In this document: positions 15,751 to 23,681 of the stretch, in pieces
How positions within the stretch are numbered: position 1 is the first letter of the stretch
Layout of the letters: each line of letters starts with the position of its first letter
Notes under the pieces: model-generated
Databases searched by the model: none
The model's input: only the letters and a program-made list of their open reading frames with translations
Told to the model about the DNA's origin: nothing
Program-made: the position numbers and the translations under genes
Assembly: GCA_947303825.1 (NCBI GenBank)
Contig: CAMYZK010000005.1
Coordinates: forward strand, 1-25,196
Length of the DNA: 25,196 nucleotides
Direction: 5' to 3'
Source of the DNA: an uncultured Prevotella sp.
GTDB lineage: Bacteria; Bacteroidota; Bacteroidia; Bacteroidales; Bacteroidaceae

Positions 15751-15775
15751 TGTGCGGCACGGTTTCCCCGCGCCG
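15751..15775 (+). terminator. GC-rich hairpin between converging tail gene and integrase
   Basis: CGGCACGG (15755-15762) and CCGCGCCG (15768-15775) pair at 7 of 8 positions around loop TTTCC, right after the stop codon of the tail gene. The integrase stop lies 4 nt beyond. It may serve both converging units, though neither side has a long T-run (TCTCTATAG follows). Confidence 0.45.
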
Positions 15776-15778
15776 TCT

Positions 15779-16966
15779 CTATAGTACTCCCTTGTAGTTC
15801 ATCAGAAGCTTGTTTGCCTCCTTGATGTCCTTCGGCGTGTACATGTCTGTTATCAGAATGCTTGAGTGCCGCGCCTGATCCCTTACGCTCAGTACGTCGG
15901 TGTTGGCTCGTAGCATGTTCGTGATGCCGGTGTCCTTCAGAGAGTAGAACTTGTAGCGGTCAGAGAACTGTAGCTCTTTCCGCAGCGTGCGCACCCAGTA
16001 GTCACGGAAACACTTCTCGCTACGGAAATCCTTGCCGGGCCTGAAACCGTCAGAGAAAAGGTAATAGCTGCCAGGATGCTTGAAAATGTCAAGGTCAAGC
16101 ATCAGCTCAATGACATGCACAGGAAGCGTCACAACGGCATCCTGCCAGTTCTTAGCCACGTCTCCGTGGATGAGCAGGGTCTTGCGCGACAGGGAGAAGT
16201 CCTCTATCTTCAGCTGGGCTATCTCATGCGGGCGCACAAATAGATAATGTAATAGGTAGCAGGCCAGAAGAAAATGACGGTTGTGCTTCTCCAAGTAGTT
16301 GTGGATGTTCTGAAGCACTGAGTCGGGTATCACGTCACGGCTCTTGCTGCCCTTCCTGATCTTCATCCTCGGGATGCCCTGTGTCGGGTTCTGTTCAATG
16401 TAACTCTTCCCCAGCATCCATGTCGAAAAACTCTTGATCCACGACAGATAGTTGTTACGCGTCTGGATAGAGTTGTCTTTGTCAAGGTAGACGTAGTCCA
16501 GGAAAGCGTCCACCAGACGACGGTCAAACTGATAGGCGTACTTCACGTTCTTACGCTCTGCTGACACCCAGCGCATCAGCACTCGCTGGTAGCTCATGTA
16601 GCTTGCTACGCTCTCAGGGCGCATGTTGTGCTCGTTCTGCTGCTTCAGCAAGTAAGCCTTGTAGCGATCGCAAGCATCCTCCCAGCGGGCATACACCAGT
16701 CCGTCGCTCTGCTGCATCCACGGATTCCAGCCAGACTTCAGTTCGTCGCGCAGACGGCTTGCCACTCCTTCAGCATACTCCCTCCGGGCACGCTTTCCCT
16801 TGATGCACTTCAGCTCGCGGTTAAGCCGTATCAGCTTACGCTTCAGAACGCCGCTGTCGGGGTCGAAGGCGTAGAAGCTTATCTTTACCTCCTTTTCGCC
16901 CCATACCACTACCGGCTCTCTATATTCCTTAGAGCGCGATACGGTGTCGGTTTTTTGAGAAGTCAT
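15779..16966 (-). CDS. int: Tyrosine recombinase, phage integrase (395 aa)
   Basis: It catalyses site-specific integration and excision of the prophage. The SAM-like core-binding domain is about 90-190 and the catalytic domain about 205-390. Visible catalytic residues are Arg245 (FVRPHEIAQLK), Lys272 (DVAKNWQD), His367 (ARHSSI) and Tyr376 (ITDMYTP). The usual HxxR box reads Y341-S-L-K344, a form seen in Bacteroidetes integrases, so it is probably active. The N-terminal 80 residues are basic and may bind arm sites. The start at 16966 has AGAGGAC (minus strand) about 8 nt upstream. The gene converges on the tail operon and its 5' end faces tRNA-Pro about 180 bp away, as expected at a prophage end. 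Confidence 0.93.
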   Translation of the reverse strand: MTSQKTDTVSRSKEYREPVVVWGEKEVKISFYAFDPDSGVLKRKLIRLNRELKCIKGKRARREYAEGVASRLRDELKSGWNPWMQQSDGLVYARWEDACDRYKAYLLKQQNEHNMRPESVASYMSYQRVLMRWVSAERKNVKYAYQFDRRLVDAFLDYVYLDKDNSIQTRNNYLSWIKSFSTWMLGKSYIEQNPTQGIPRMKIRKGSKSRDVIPDSVLQNIHNYLEKHNRHFLLACYLLHYLFVRPHEIAQLKIEDFSLSRKTLLIHGDVAKNWQDAVVTLPVHVIELMLDLDIFKHPGSYYLFSDGFRPGKDFRSEKCFRDYWVRTLRKELQFSDRYKFYSLKDTGITNMLRANTDVLSVRDQARHSSILITDMYTPKDIKEANKLLMNYKGVL

Positions 16967-17149
16967 TTTTTTGTCCTCTTCATTTCTAAAGAGAACTCCG
17001 GTTAAACTGTCTTAATAATTACAAGAGAGGTATCCCTTCTGGTGGCCAGCGTCCAGAAACACTGTCAGTTTTGATTCACTTCTGATTCAGTAATAACCCC
17101 CTAAATGGAGCTAACTACCCGATTTCTCAGATAGTTAGCTTCTGTTTTG
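16967..17149. other. Integrase-tRNA gap: likely attachment region
   Basis: No gene fits here. It holds two direct TGATTCA copies 11 bp apart (17072-17078 and 17083-17089), which are candidate arm-type or Xis sites, and an inverted repeat AGCTAACTA/TAGTTAGCT (17109-17117 and 17132-17140) just outside the tRNA 3' end. The crossover core is expected in the tRNA 3' part or just beyond it; without the other prophage end it cannot be shown. Confidence 0.4.
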
Positions 17150-17222
17150 TCGGGATGAGGCGACTCGAACGCCCGACCCCTACGTCCCGAACGTAGTGCG
17201 CTACCAACTGCGCTACATCCCG
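17150..17222 (-). tRNA. tRNA-Pro (anticodon CGG)
   Basis: On the minus strand the 7-bp acceptor CGGGATG/CATCCCG, the D arm (GCGC…GCGC), an anticodon stem CTACG/CGTAG with loop TTCGGGA (anticodon CGG, reads CCG) and a T arm (GGGCG TTCGAGT CGCCT) form a full cloverleaf. The C1-G72 pair is typical of bacterial proline tRNAs. The 3' end is ACA on the chromosome, so CCA is added after transcription. Its 3' end faces the integrase, and it is the probable integration site. Confidence 0.95.
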
Positions 17223-17243
17223 AATGCTTTTTGAAAGCGGGTG

Positions 17244-17274
17244 CAAAGGTAGTGCAAAAATCTGGGAAAACAAA
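17244..17274 (-). promoter_or_regulatory. tRNA-Pro promoter
   Basis: Read on the minus strand: TTTG (17271-17274), 19 nt, TACCTTTG (17244-17251), an ideal Bacteroidetes promoter. The -7 box ends 21 nt before the tRNA 5' end. Just upstream lies a 7-bp AT-rich dyad, GTTAAAA/TTTTAAC (17301-17316), of unknown use. Confidence 0.75.
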
Positions 17275-17336
17275 ATGATTATATGAAAAATGACATATCG
17301 GTTAAAACCTTTTAACATTGATGCGTGCAGAGGCGT

Positions 17337-17696
17337 TTATCTGCTGCTTGCTTCCCAAGCCTCACCGATGTCCTTGATGTCGATATCCAGTAACCGCATC
17401 TGTCTGAACAGCTCAGGTAGCGTCTGCCCAATGAAGGCTTTCCGCCTTTGCTGCAATATCTGCTGTCGAGCGCCTGGCGTGACATAGTATCCCATACCTC
17501 GCTTGTTATAAATAATGTTCTCGCGGGCCAGTTGCTCGTATGCTTTCACCGCAGTGTTGGTATTCACCTCCAGCATCACTGCATATTCCCTTACCGATGG
17601 TATGCGGTCGTCGTCGTGATAGGTCTCTGCGAGTATCTCATCGCTCAGACGGTCGGCCATCTGCTGGAAGATAGGTCTCTCGTTGCTAAACATCAT
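17337..17696 (-). CDS. GntR-family regulator, YtrA-like (119 aa)
   Basis: A winged helix-turn-helix of the GntR type spans about residues 6-75: PIFQQMADRLSDEILAE, then DDDRIPSVREYAVMLEVN (recognition region) and TNTAVKAYEQLARENIIYNK. Only about 45 residues follow, too short for the usual ligand-binding domain, as in the YtrA subfamily that controls ABC transporters. The start overlaps the permease stop (ATGATG at 17696-17691, TGA at 17695-17693), so it is translationally coupled as the last gene of the operon. It most likely represses its own operon through the dyad at 19312-19335. In many YtrA operons the regulator comes first; here it is last. An ATG at 17708 is a possible alternative start. 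Confidence 0.85.
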   Translation of the reverse strand: MMFSNERPIFQQMADRLSDEILAETYHDDDRIPSVREYAVMLEVNTNTAVKAYEQLARENIIYNKRGMGYYVTPGARQQILQQRRKAFIGQTLPELFRQMRLLDIDIKDIGEAWEASSR

Positions 17697-18466
17697 AGGT
17701 TGAACCATTTGCGGGTTACGAGTTGTAGTCGGCAGAACAGCCGGTAGCTGTACCAGAAGTTGAACACGGTTAGTGCTGCAAGTACTGCCTTGAATGCCCA
17801 ATGGTTGTCGTTGACGCTCATCTGTAGCGGGCCGTTCCCCATAGTGCTGATTGCAATAAGAGCTACTACGAGTCCTAATGCTATTGAGATTGCTACTATG
17901 CTAACCCATGTCCACAGGAATGGGTTCTTCTTGAAGAGCACACCTCCGAGCACGAATACCGATATTGTCCACAGGTTGTCAATAAACTGTGCATTATTGA
18001 ACTGATTGGTAATCATAGGTATGCCCGACATTCCGAAGTAGATGTCTTTGTGGCCCAGTATGAGTTCCAGCAACATACGTATGCCCGTTGCCACGTACAG
18101 GCAGGCCAGCAGAAGCAGTGGGAGCAGTATTACACAGTATAAGAACCTTGATGCGTATTTCTCCAAGTTACTGGCGGGCATCATCAGCAAGATGTTGCGT
18201 TGCTCCTTGGTGCGTGCATTGCCCAGCATGCCCGATACATAGAACAGCGTGAACAGTCCACCGCTGGCAAAGCACAGGTTCATTCCCACCAGGGTAGAGC
18301 CAAAGCCTCTTGATGCAGTCAGGTCGAAGAGGTTGAAGCAGAAGAAAGCCTGTATTATGAGGAATGCTACAACTCCAATGATGGCTTTTTTCATTACTGA
18401 CATCTCATCGGTCAGTATGTTCCATTTCAGCATTTGCCAGAAACGGTTAATATCGAATGTCTTCAT
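17693..18466 (-). CDS. ABC transporter permease (257 aa)
   Basis: This is the membrane partner of the ATPase encoded upstream. Six hydrophobic helices are visible, at about residues 27-45 (KAIIGVVAFLIIQAFFCF), 60-80, 105-130 (FLYCVILLPLLLLACLYVAT), 160-180, 185-210 (WVSIVAISIALGLVVALIAI) and 225-245, in a single chain without a signal peptide. The start codon overlaps the ATPase stop (18466-18463) and the end overlaps the regulator start, so all three genes are tightly coupled. The substrate is unknown. Family members with a GntR/YtrA regulator often export or resist membrane-active compounds, but nothing here specifies this. Confidence 0.82.
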   Translation of the reverse strand: MKTFDINRFWQMLKWNILTDEMSVMKKAIIGVVAFLIIQAFFCFNLFDLTASRGFGSTLVGMNLCFASGGLFTLFYVSGMLGNARTKEQRNILLMMPASNLEKYASRFLYCVILLPLLLLACLYVATGIRMLLELILGHKDIYFGMSGIPMITNQFNNAQFIDNLWTISVFVLGGVLFKKNPFLWTWVSIVAISIALGLVVALIAISTMGNGPLQMSVNDNHWAFKAVLAALTVFNFWYSYRLFCRLQLVTRKWFNL

Positions 18467-19284
18467 TTTAATAGTCCTTTCGTTACGGCGTTAAACAATA
18501 GTTCCAAGTTAATGATGGTCTCTGCATCCCCTTCTTCGCGGCGAGCCATTACCATGTTGCCTTGCAGCGAGGGCTCGGCATAGATGATGCTGTCGTCCAG
18601 TTGTCCTGGCGTGCGCACTTCAAAAGCATATTTCTCGGTGATTTCGCTGACGGGAGCATTGAGCAGCATCTCACGCTCGGAGAGGATAAGGATGTGGTCG
18701 AGCAGCTGTTCCACATCGTGCACCTGATGCGTGCTGATGATGATGGTGCGGTCGTCGGTCATGCATTCGGCCACCACCTTACGGAACTGGCTCTTCGACG
18801 GAATGTCAAGCCCGTTGGTAGGTTCGTCCATTAGCAGCAGCCTGGTGTTGGCTGCCAGTGCGATGCTGATGAATGCCTTTTTCTTCTGACCCATAGACAG
18901 CTGGTTGAGCTGCAGGTCTTTTTCCAGTTCAAAGGTGTCTAGGCAGCGGTTTAGCATTTCGTGGTTGAAGCGCGGATAGAAAGGCTCTACCAGTTCCACA
19001 TACTTGTTGAGCTGCATAGGTGGCATCTTGAACTCCTCGGCTACCAGATACATGTTGGTCAGCACCTCGGGCAGTCTCTTGCGGGTTTCAATACCGTCAT
19101 AGTACACGTTTCCTGTGTTTGGGCTCAGCATGCCCGAGATGAGATAGAGTAGCGTGCTCTTGCCCGTTCCGTTCTTGCCCAGCAGACCATAGATGCGGTT
19201 CTCGCTGAGCTCAATGCTGAAATTGTTGAACACCTGTTGCCTTTGTCCAGGATAGCGATAGCTGATGTTGTTGATTTTAATCAT
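18463..19284 (-). CDS. ABC transporter ATP-binding protein (273 aa)
   Basis: It hydrolyses ATP to drive the permease encoded next. All signature motifs are present: Walker A GKNGTGKS (36-43), signature LSMGQ (129-133; Met in place of the usual Gly), Walker B LLLMDEPTNGLD (149-160) and the H-loop His186 (IISTHQVHD). The C-terminal 70 residues (after about 200) have no motif I recognise and may contact the permease. It is the first gene of the operon, about 50 nt downstream of a strong promoter with an overlapping dyad operator. No membrane segment is present. Confidence 0.92.
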   Translation of the reverse strand: MIKINNISYRYPGQRQQVFNNFSIELSENRIYGLLGKNGTGKSTLLYLISGMLSPNTGNVYYDGIETRKRLPEVLTNMYLVAEEFKMPPMQLNKYVELVEPFYPRFNHEMLNRCLDTFELEKDLQLNQLSMGQKKKAFISIALAANTRLLLMDEPTNGLDIPSKSQFRKVVAECMTDDRTIIISTHQVHDVEQLLDHILILSEREMLLNAPVSEITEKYAFEVRTPGQLDDSIIYAEPSLQGNMVMARREEGDAETIINLELLFNAVTKGLLK

Positions 19285-19311
19285 ATTATTATATGTTTGA
19301 ATGAATATTCT

Positions 19312-19368
19312 AGTGTACTAGTTTAATAGTACACTGCAAAAGTAATACTATTTTACATACCCACCAAA
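19312..19368 (-). promoter_or_regulatory. ABC operon promoter with overlapping dyad operator
   Basis: On the minus strand: TTTG (19365-19368), 20 nt, TACTTTTG (19337-19344), matching the phylum consensus. Immediately downstream, over the expected start site, is the perfect 9-bp inverted repeat AGTGTACTA (19312-19320) and TAGTACACT (19327-19335) with a 6-nt centre. This is the shape expected of a GntR/YtrA operator, so the co-transcribed regulator probably represses here. Confidence 0.75.
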
Positions 19369-20097
19369 TAATTTCGTAAAATTCTTCGTCATGTTAACAC
19401 AAATTAACCGTTAGGTATGGAATGATACCTTTCGATTGCAATTACAAAAAGTCCTTCACACTGCACTTAAGTATCTGTTTCATAGATGTTTATGGTGAAG
19501 GATAACTATTTTGGCACTCTGAGCAGAACAGATTCCGGCTACCACCTGTTTGTGAACTGACAAACGGCTTGCTCCACATCGCCCGGTTTTTGCTTAAGAT
19601 GTATTTCTACATGGTAGAAGTTGCCACATGCTGACTTGGTGTCGGTTTTTTTGTTGCTGACCTGGTCAGCAACAAAAAAGCAGTTGCGTCATTTTTCCTG
19701 TAGGCTAACAATACAAGACAGGAAGCTTCCAAAATACTGCCAAGACAGGTATCATAATCTGTACTGTCTAAGAAGGGGTGACAGCGTACTGCGCGAATGA
19801 GTCAGTCGCCCCTTCTGGGCTTGTGGTATGCACCTGATTAGCAGGGAAAATAGTGACGTTGCTGTACGCAAGCATGCCGATGACAAAAAAGCAATCATTC
19901 ACAGTAACATGTTGATATATAACGTGTTAGTATTGCTGTGAAGGATAATTTCAAAAATGAGGAATTAGATATTATAGGCTGCAATTGTGATTGAGCTGTA
20001 ACGTAGCAGCTGCTTCTTTTCTGCTCTGTACCCATAACTTGATTTGATGTTATAGACAATAAAAGTGTGTTTACATCGTTATAAATAGTAACAAGAT
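19369..20097. other. Intergenic stretch without a gene, rich in inverted repeats
   Basis: No open frame with coding character was found. Seen in it are the inverted pair TCCTTCAC (19452-19459) and GTGAAGGA (19495-19502), a second copy of GTGAAGGATAA (19938-19948), the 33-bp palindrome at 19647-19679, a 12-bp stem with one G-U pair (19771-19782 and 19805-19816), and TTCACAG/CTGTGAA (19898-19904 and 19936-19942) with nested TAACA/TGTTA. A clear promoter for the downstream gene was not found. Confidence 0.5.
19647..19679. repeat. Perfect 33-bp palindrome
   Basis: The arms 19647-19662 and 19664-19679 are perfect reverse complements of 16 bp around a single T. Each arm has six T (left) or six A (right) at its outer end and the core GTTGCTGACC. 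The T-first, A-last order is opposite to that of an intrinsic terminator in either direction. Confidence 0.8.
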
Positions 20098-23000
20098 ATG
20101 ATGCGACGACTGGCTTTGTCGATTTTTCTGCTGTGTGCCGTGCTTGTGGCAGGTGCTCAGGAGTTTGTCAACCTGACTGCCGAACAGGTCAGGATAGGCA
20201 GTTGCTTGCCTGTATATTACCACGAGTTTGCATTGGGTGAGTCGTATGCCGACTCCATCTATACCGTCAGTATTGAATACCCCGATTTTATCGACATGTC
20301 GGCAGCCGACGTGGCAGCCTGCCATACCCTGGGTTGTGACTCTCTGCCCGAGTTGCCCGCCATAGAACAGTTTGTTGGGGTGAGCCGCCGTCAGGGAAAG
20401 CTCTGTGTGTCGCTGGTGCCACTGGTGTGTCGTGAAGGCCGATACCAAAAGCTGGTGAGTTTCAAGCTTACAAAGACGTCGATTCCCGCCGCTACAGCCA
20501 CCTTGTCGAGAGCATCTGGCGCGTGGGCAATGCCGCAAAGGGCTGGTGAGGCAGCCTTGCGCTATGCCGACCACTCTGTCCTGGCCACAGGTCAGTGGGC
20601 AAAGATTTCAGTGCCGTCATCGGGTGTCTATCAGATAACCGAGGCATTGGTGCGACAGTGTGGTTTTACCGACATGAGCAAGGTAAAGGTATACGGCTAC
20701 GGCGGTGCCATGCAGCCAGAGACGTTGGAGGGCAGCTATCTCTCAGAGACCGACGACCTCAAGGAGGTTGCCACGTGTACTATAGGCGGGCGGCGGCTGT
20801 TCTATGCCGTAGGGCCAGTGTCGTGGTCTGGCAGCTCTGCCACACAGCGCACGCGCAACCCCTACAGCCAGGTGGGGTGCTACTTCCTCACTCAGAGCGA
20901 CGATGCTCCTCTTGCTGTTGACAGCGCAGCGTTCCTGGCATCGTTCTATCCTAATGCCGACTACTACCACACCCTGTACGAGACCGATGACTATGCCTGG
21001 TACCACAGCGGGCGTAATCTCTATGATGAAAAGCCGATAGCCACCGACGGGCAGAGCACCTACACGATGGAGGCCCACGGCAGTAAGGGCAAGCTGACTG
21101 TTGTCATGACATACGACCTTACGGGAAAGGTGGAGGTGAGTGTGAACGACTCGCTGGTGGGCACTATGGACATCTACTCGTCGAAAGGCGATAACGAGAA
21201 GGCGCGACAACAGACAGCCACCTATAGTGTGAACAACCTGCGCAGCACCAACACCGTGGCGCTGAGGCATACATCGGGCGACGGAACCATGCGCCTGGAC
21301 TATATGACGCTGACAATGCCTACGCCACGCCCGTGTCCCGACCTTGTAGGAGGCACTTTCGACGTGCCGCAGTTTGTCTATCGCATCACCAATCAGGACC
21401 ATCATGCCGACGGCCCTGCCGACATGGTAATCATAATACCCACCACACAGAAGCTGCTCTCACAGGCCACTAGGCTGAAGCAGCTCCATGAGGAACACGA
21501 CGCTATGCGAGTGACTATCATTCCTGCCGACGAGCTGTTCAATGAGTTCAGCAGCGGCACTCCCGATGCCAATGCCTATCGCCGCTACCTCAAGATGCTC
21601 TACGACCGTTCAGAGAGCGAGGCCGACATGCCGCGCTATCTGTTGCTGTTTGGCGACGGAGCCTGGGACAACCGCATGCTGTCGGCCAACTGGCGAAGGC
21701 TGTCGCCCGACGATTTCCTGCTCTGCTATGAAAGTGAGAACTCGTTCAGCGTTACCGACAGCTATGTCAGCGACGATTTCTTCTGCATGCTTGACGACGG
21801 AGAGGGGTCAAACCTTACCCGGAAAGATATGGCCGACGTGGGAGTGGGGCGTCTGTCGGCACGCTCTGAGGCAGAGGCCAAGATAATGGTAGACAAGATA
21901 GTGGACTATGTGGCCAACGGCAATGCCGGTGACTGGCAAAACACCATCTGTTTCATGGGAGACGACGGCAATGGAAACATTCACATGATGGAAGCCAATG
22001 CCGCTGCAGAGTTGGTGGCCGGAGAACATCCTGCATACAACATAAGGAAAATCTTCTGGGATGCCTATCAGTGTGTCTCTACCACGACAGGCAAGACCTA
22101 TCCTGACGTGCAGAGGGATGTGAAACAGCAGATGCAAGACGGAGCACTCATCATGGACTACTGCGGCCACGGTGCAGCATACCAGATAAGCCATGAGAAG
22201 GTGCTGCGCATCACCGACTTTGCCGCTCCCACATCGCAAAGGCTGCCGTTGTGGGTAACGGCATCGTGCGACATCATGCCCTACGACACGCATGAGGAGA
22301 ACATTGGCGAGACGGCCATGCTCAACCAGAAAGGAGGAGCCGTGGCTTTCTTCGGTACCACCAGGACAGTATATACCGGCGACAACCAGAACATGAACTG
22401 TGCGTTTATGAAGTATGTGCTTGGCTCGACCGACGGGCGGAGAAACACCCTCGGCGATGCAGTGAGGCTGTCGAAGAACGATGTGCGCTCCATAGGTTCT
22501 GCCCCTGGTGACTCCCGCTTCGAGTCAAAGCCCATCAACAAGCTGCACTACACGCTGCTGGGCGACCCTGCCATGACCCTTGCTGCTCCCACCATGCAGA
22601 TTGTCATAGACAGCATCAACGGAAACGCCATCGACACTGCAAGCGATGCGGCACTGCTCACAGGGCAGAAGGTCACCGTGTCAGGACATGTTGCCAATGC
22701 ACCTGACTTCACCGGAGTGGTGGCACTTACCGTTAAGGATGCAGAGACCACTGTGACATGCCGCCTGAACAACAAGGGCGACGATGGGGCTCAGACGGCA
22801 TACGTCTTTACTGACCGCCCCTCTACCGTCTACAACGGTTTGGACAGCCTGCGCAACGGCAGCTTCACCGTGACATTCGCATTGCCGCGCGACATCACAT
22901 ACAGCGACTCCAACGGACAGATGACAGTCTATGCCGTGAGCAGCGACAAGGCACTGGAAGCCCATGGCATGACCGATGCCTTTACCATGAAAAGCGGTGA

Positions 23001-23676
23001 AGATGCTGTGAGTGACGATGGTATAGGACCGTCTATATACTGCTATCTGAACAGTGAGAACTTCATAAACGGTGGAAGCGTCAATACCACCCCATATTTC
23101 TTTGCACAGCTCACCGACAAGGACGGCATCAATGCGGCCAGCAGCGGGATAGGTCACAACATGCAGCTCACCGTTGACGGCGACCCGGCCATGACATACG
23201 ACCTTACAGAGTACTTCGCCTACGACTTCGGTGACTACCGCTCGGGCTCGGTGGGATATGCGCTTCCTGAACTCTCAGAGGGGCAGCATCAGCTCACCTT
23301 CCGGGCGTGGGACGTACTCAACAACTCGTCGGTGGCACAGCTGCAGTTCAACGTGGTGAAGTCGCTGCAACCCAACTGCTTCAGCGTGGAGTGCACACGT
23401 AACCCCGCCAGGTATTCTACCTCGTTTGTCATCAACCACGACAGGACTGGTAGCCAGATGGATGTGGAACTAGAGGTGTATGACGCATCCGGACGGCTTT
23501 TATGGAAAAAACATGAGACAGGAGTGCCTACCGACAACACGTATACACTGAGCTGGGACCTGACTGCCAACAGTGGCAGCAAACTACAGACAGGTGTCTA
23601 CCTCTATCGCGTGCTGATAAGTACTGATGGCAGCAAGAGAGCATCTAAAGCACAGAAACTAATCATACTGAAATAA
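20098..23676 (+). CDS. porU: PorU-like type IX secretion C25 cysteine peptidase (1192 aa)
   Basis: In type IX secretion, PorU is the surface sortase that cuts the C-terminal sorting domain of cargo proteins and links them to lipopolysaccharide. A signal peptide spans about 1-21 (ending AGAQ). A long N-terminal beta region runs to about 435, followed by the gingipain-type C25 domain (about 440-820) with catalytic His691 (YCGHGAAY) and Cys724 (TASCDIMPYD). Then come immunoglobulin-like and linker regions, and a C-terminal sorting-type domain (last 75 residues: YDASGRLLWKK … GVYLYRVLIS … LIILK). P. gingivalis PorU is of similar length and also keeps such a domain. The start is the first of two ATGs (20098 and 20101). 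A paralogue follows 5 nt later, so which copy is the housekeeping sortase is uncertain. Confidence 0.82.
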   Translation: MMRRLALSIFLLCAVLVAGAQEFVNLTAEQVRIGSCLPVYYHEFALGESYADSIYTVSIEYPDFIDMSAADVAACHTLGCDSLPELPAIEQFVGVSRRQGKLCVSLVPLVCREGRYQKLVSFKLTKTSIPAATATLSRASGAWAMPQRAGEAALRYADHSVLATGQWAKISVPSSGVYQITEALVRQCGFTDMSKVKVYGYGGAMQPETLEGSYLSETDDLKEVATCTIGGRRLFYAVGPVSWSGSSATQRTRNPYSQVGCYFLTQSDDAPLAVDSAAFLASFYPNADYYHTLYETDDYAWYHSGRNLYDEKPIATDGQSTYTMEAHGSKGKLTVVMTYDLTGKVEVSVNDSLVGTMDIYSSKGDNEKARQQTATYSVNNLRSTNTVALRHTSGDGTMRLDYMTLTMPTPRPCPDLVGGTFDVPQFVYRITNQDHHADGPADMVIIIPTTQKLLSQATRLKQLHEEHDAMRVTIIPADELFNEFSSGTPDANAYRRYLKMLYDRSESEADMPRYLLLFGDGAWDNRMLSANWRRLSPDDFLLCYESENSFSVTDSYVSDDFFCMLDDGEGSNLTRKDMADVGVGRLSARSEAEAKIMVDKIVDYVANGNAGDWQNTICFMGDDGNGNIHMMEANAAAELVAGEHPAYNIRKIFWDAYQCVSTTTGKTYPDVQRDVKQQMQDGALIMDYCGHGAAYQISHEKVLRITDFAAPTSQRLPLWVTASCDIMPYDTHEENIGETAMLNQKGGAVAFFGTTRTVYTGDNQNMNCAFMKYVLGSTDGRRNTLGDAVRLSKNDVRSIGSAPGDSRFESKPINKLHYTLLGDPAMTLAAPTMQIVIDSINGNAIDTASDAALLTGQKVTVSGHVANAPDFTGVVALTVKDAETTVTCRLNNKGDDGAQTAYVFTDRPSTVYNGLDSLRNGSFTVTFALPRDITYSDSNGQMTVYAVSSDKALEAHGMTDAFTMKSGEDAVSDDGIGPSIYCYLNSENFINGGSVNTTPYFFAQLTDKDGINAASSGIGHNMQLTVDGDPAMTYDLTEYFAYDFGDYRSGSVGYALPELSEGQHQLTFRAWDVLNNSSVAQLQFNVVKSLQPNCFSVECTRNPARYSTSFVINHDRTGSQMDVELEVYDASGRLLWKKHETGVPTDNTYTLSWDLTANSGSKLQTGVYLYRVLISTDGSKRASKAQKLIILK

Positions 23677-23681
23677 TAATA

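Larger units (their letters stand above)
1..17150. mobile_element. Prophage (tailed phage, right part with integrase end)
   Basis: A continuous run of phage genes (structural proteins, DGR, tape measure, tail protein) ends in an inward-facing tyrosine integrase next to a tRNA gene. All structural genes are on the plus strand with short gaps, and the integrase converges on them. Host-type genes (ABC operon, PorU) start right after the tRNA. The right limit is placed at the 3' end of tRNA-Pro because integrases of this class often use tRNA 3' ends; the exact att core cannot be fixed without the left end. Head, packaging, lysis and replication genes are not in the window and presumably lie to the left. 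Confidence 0.85.

Noticed and set aside
19647..19679. Palindrome as a bidirectional intrinsic terminator
   Set aside because: T-run is on the 5' arm and A-run on the 3' arm, which is the wrong order for a terminator on both strands.
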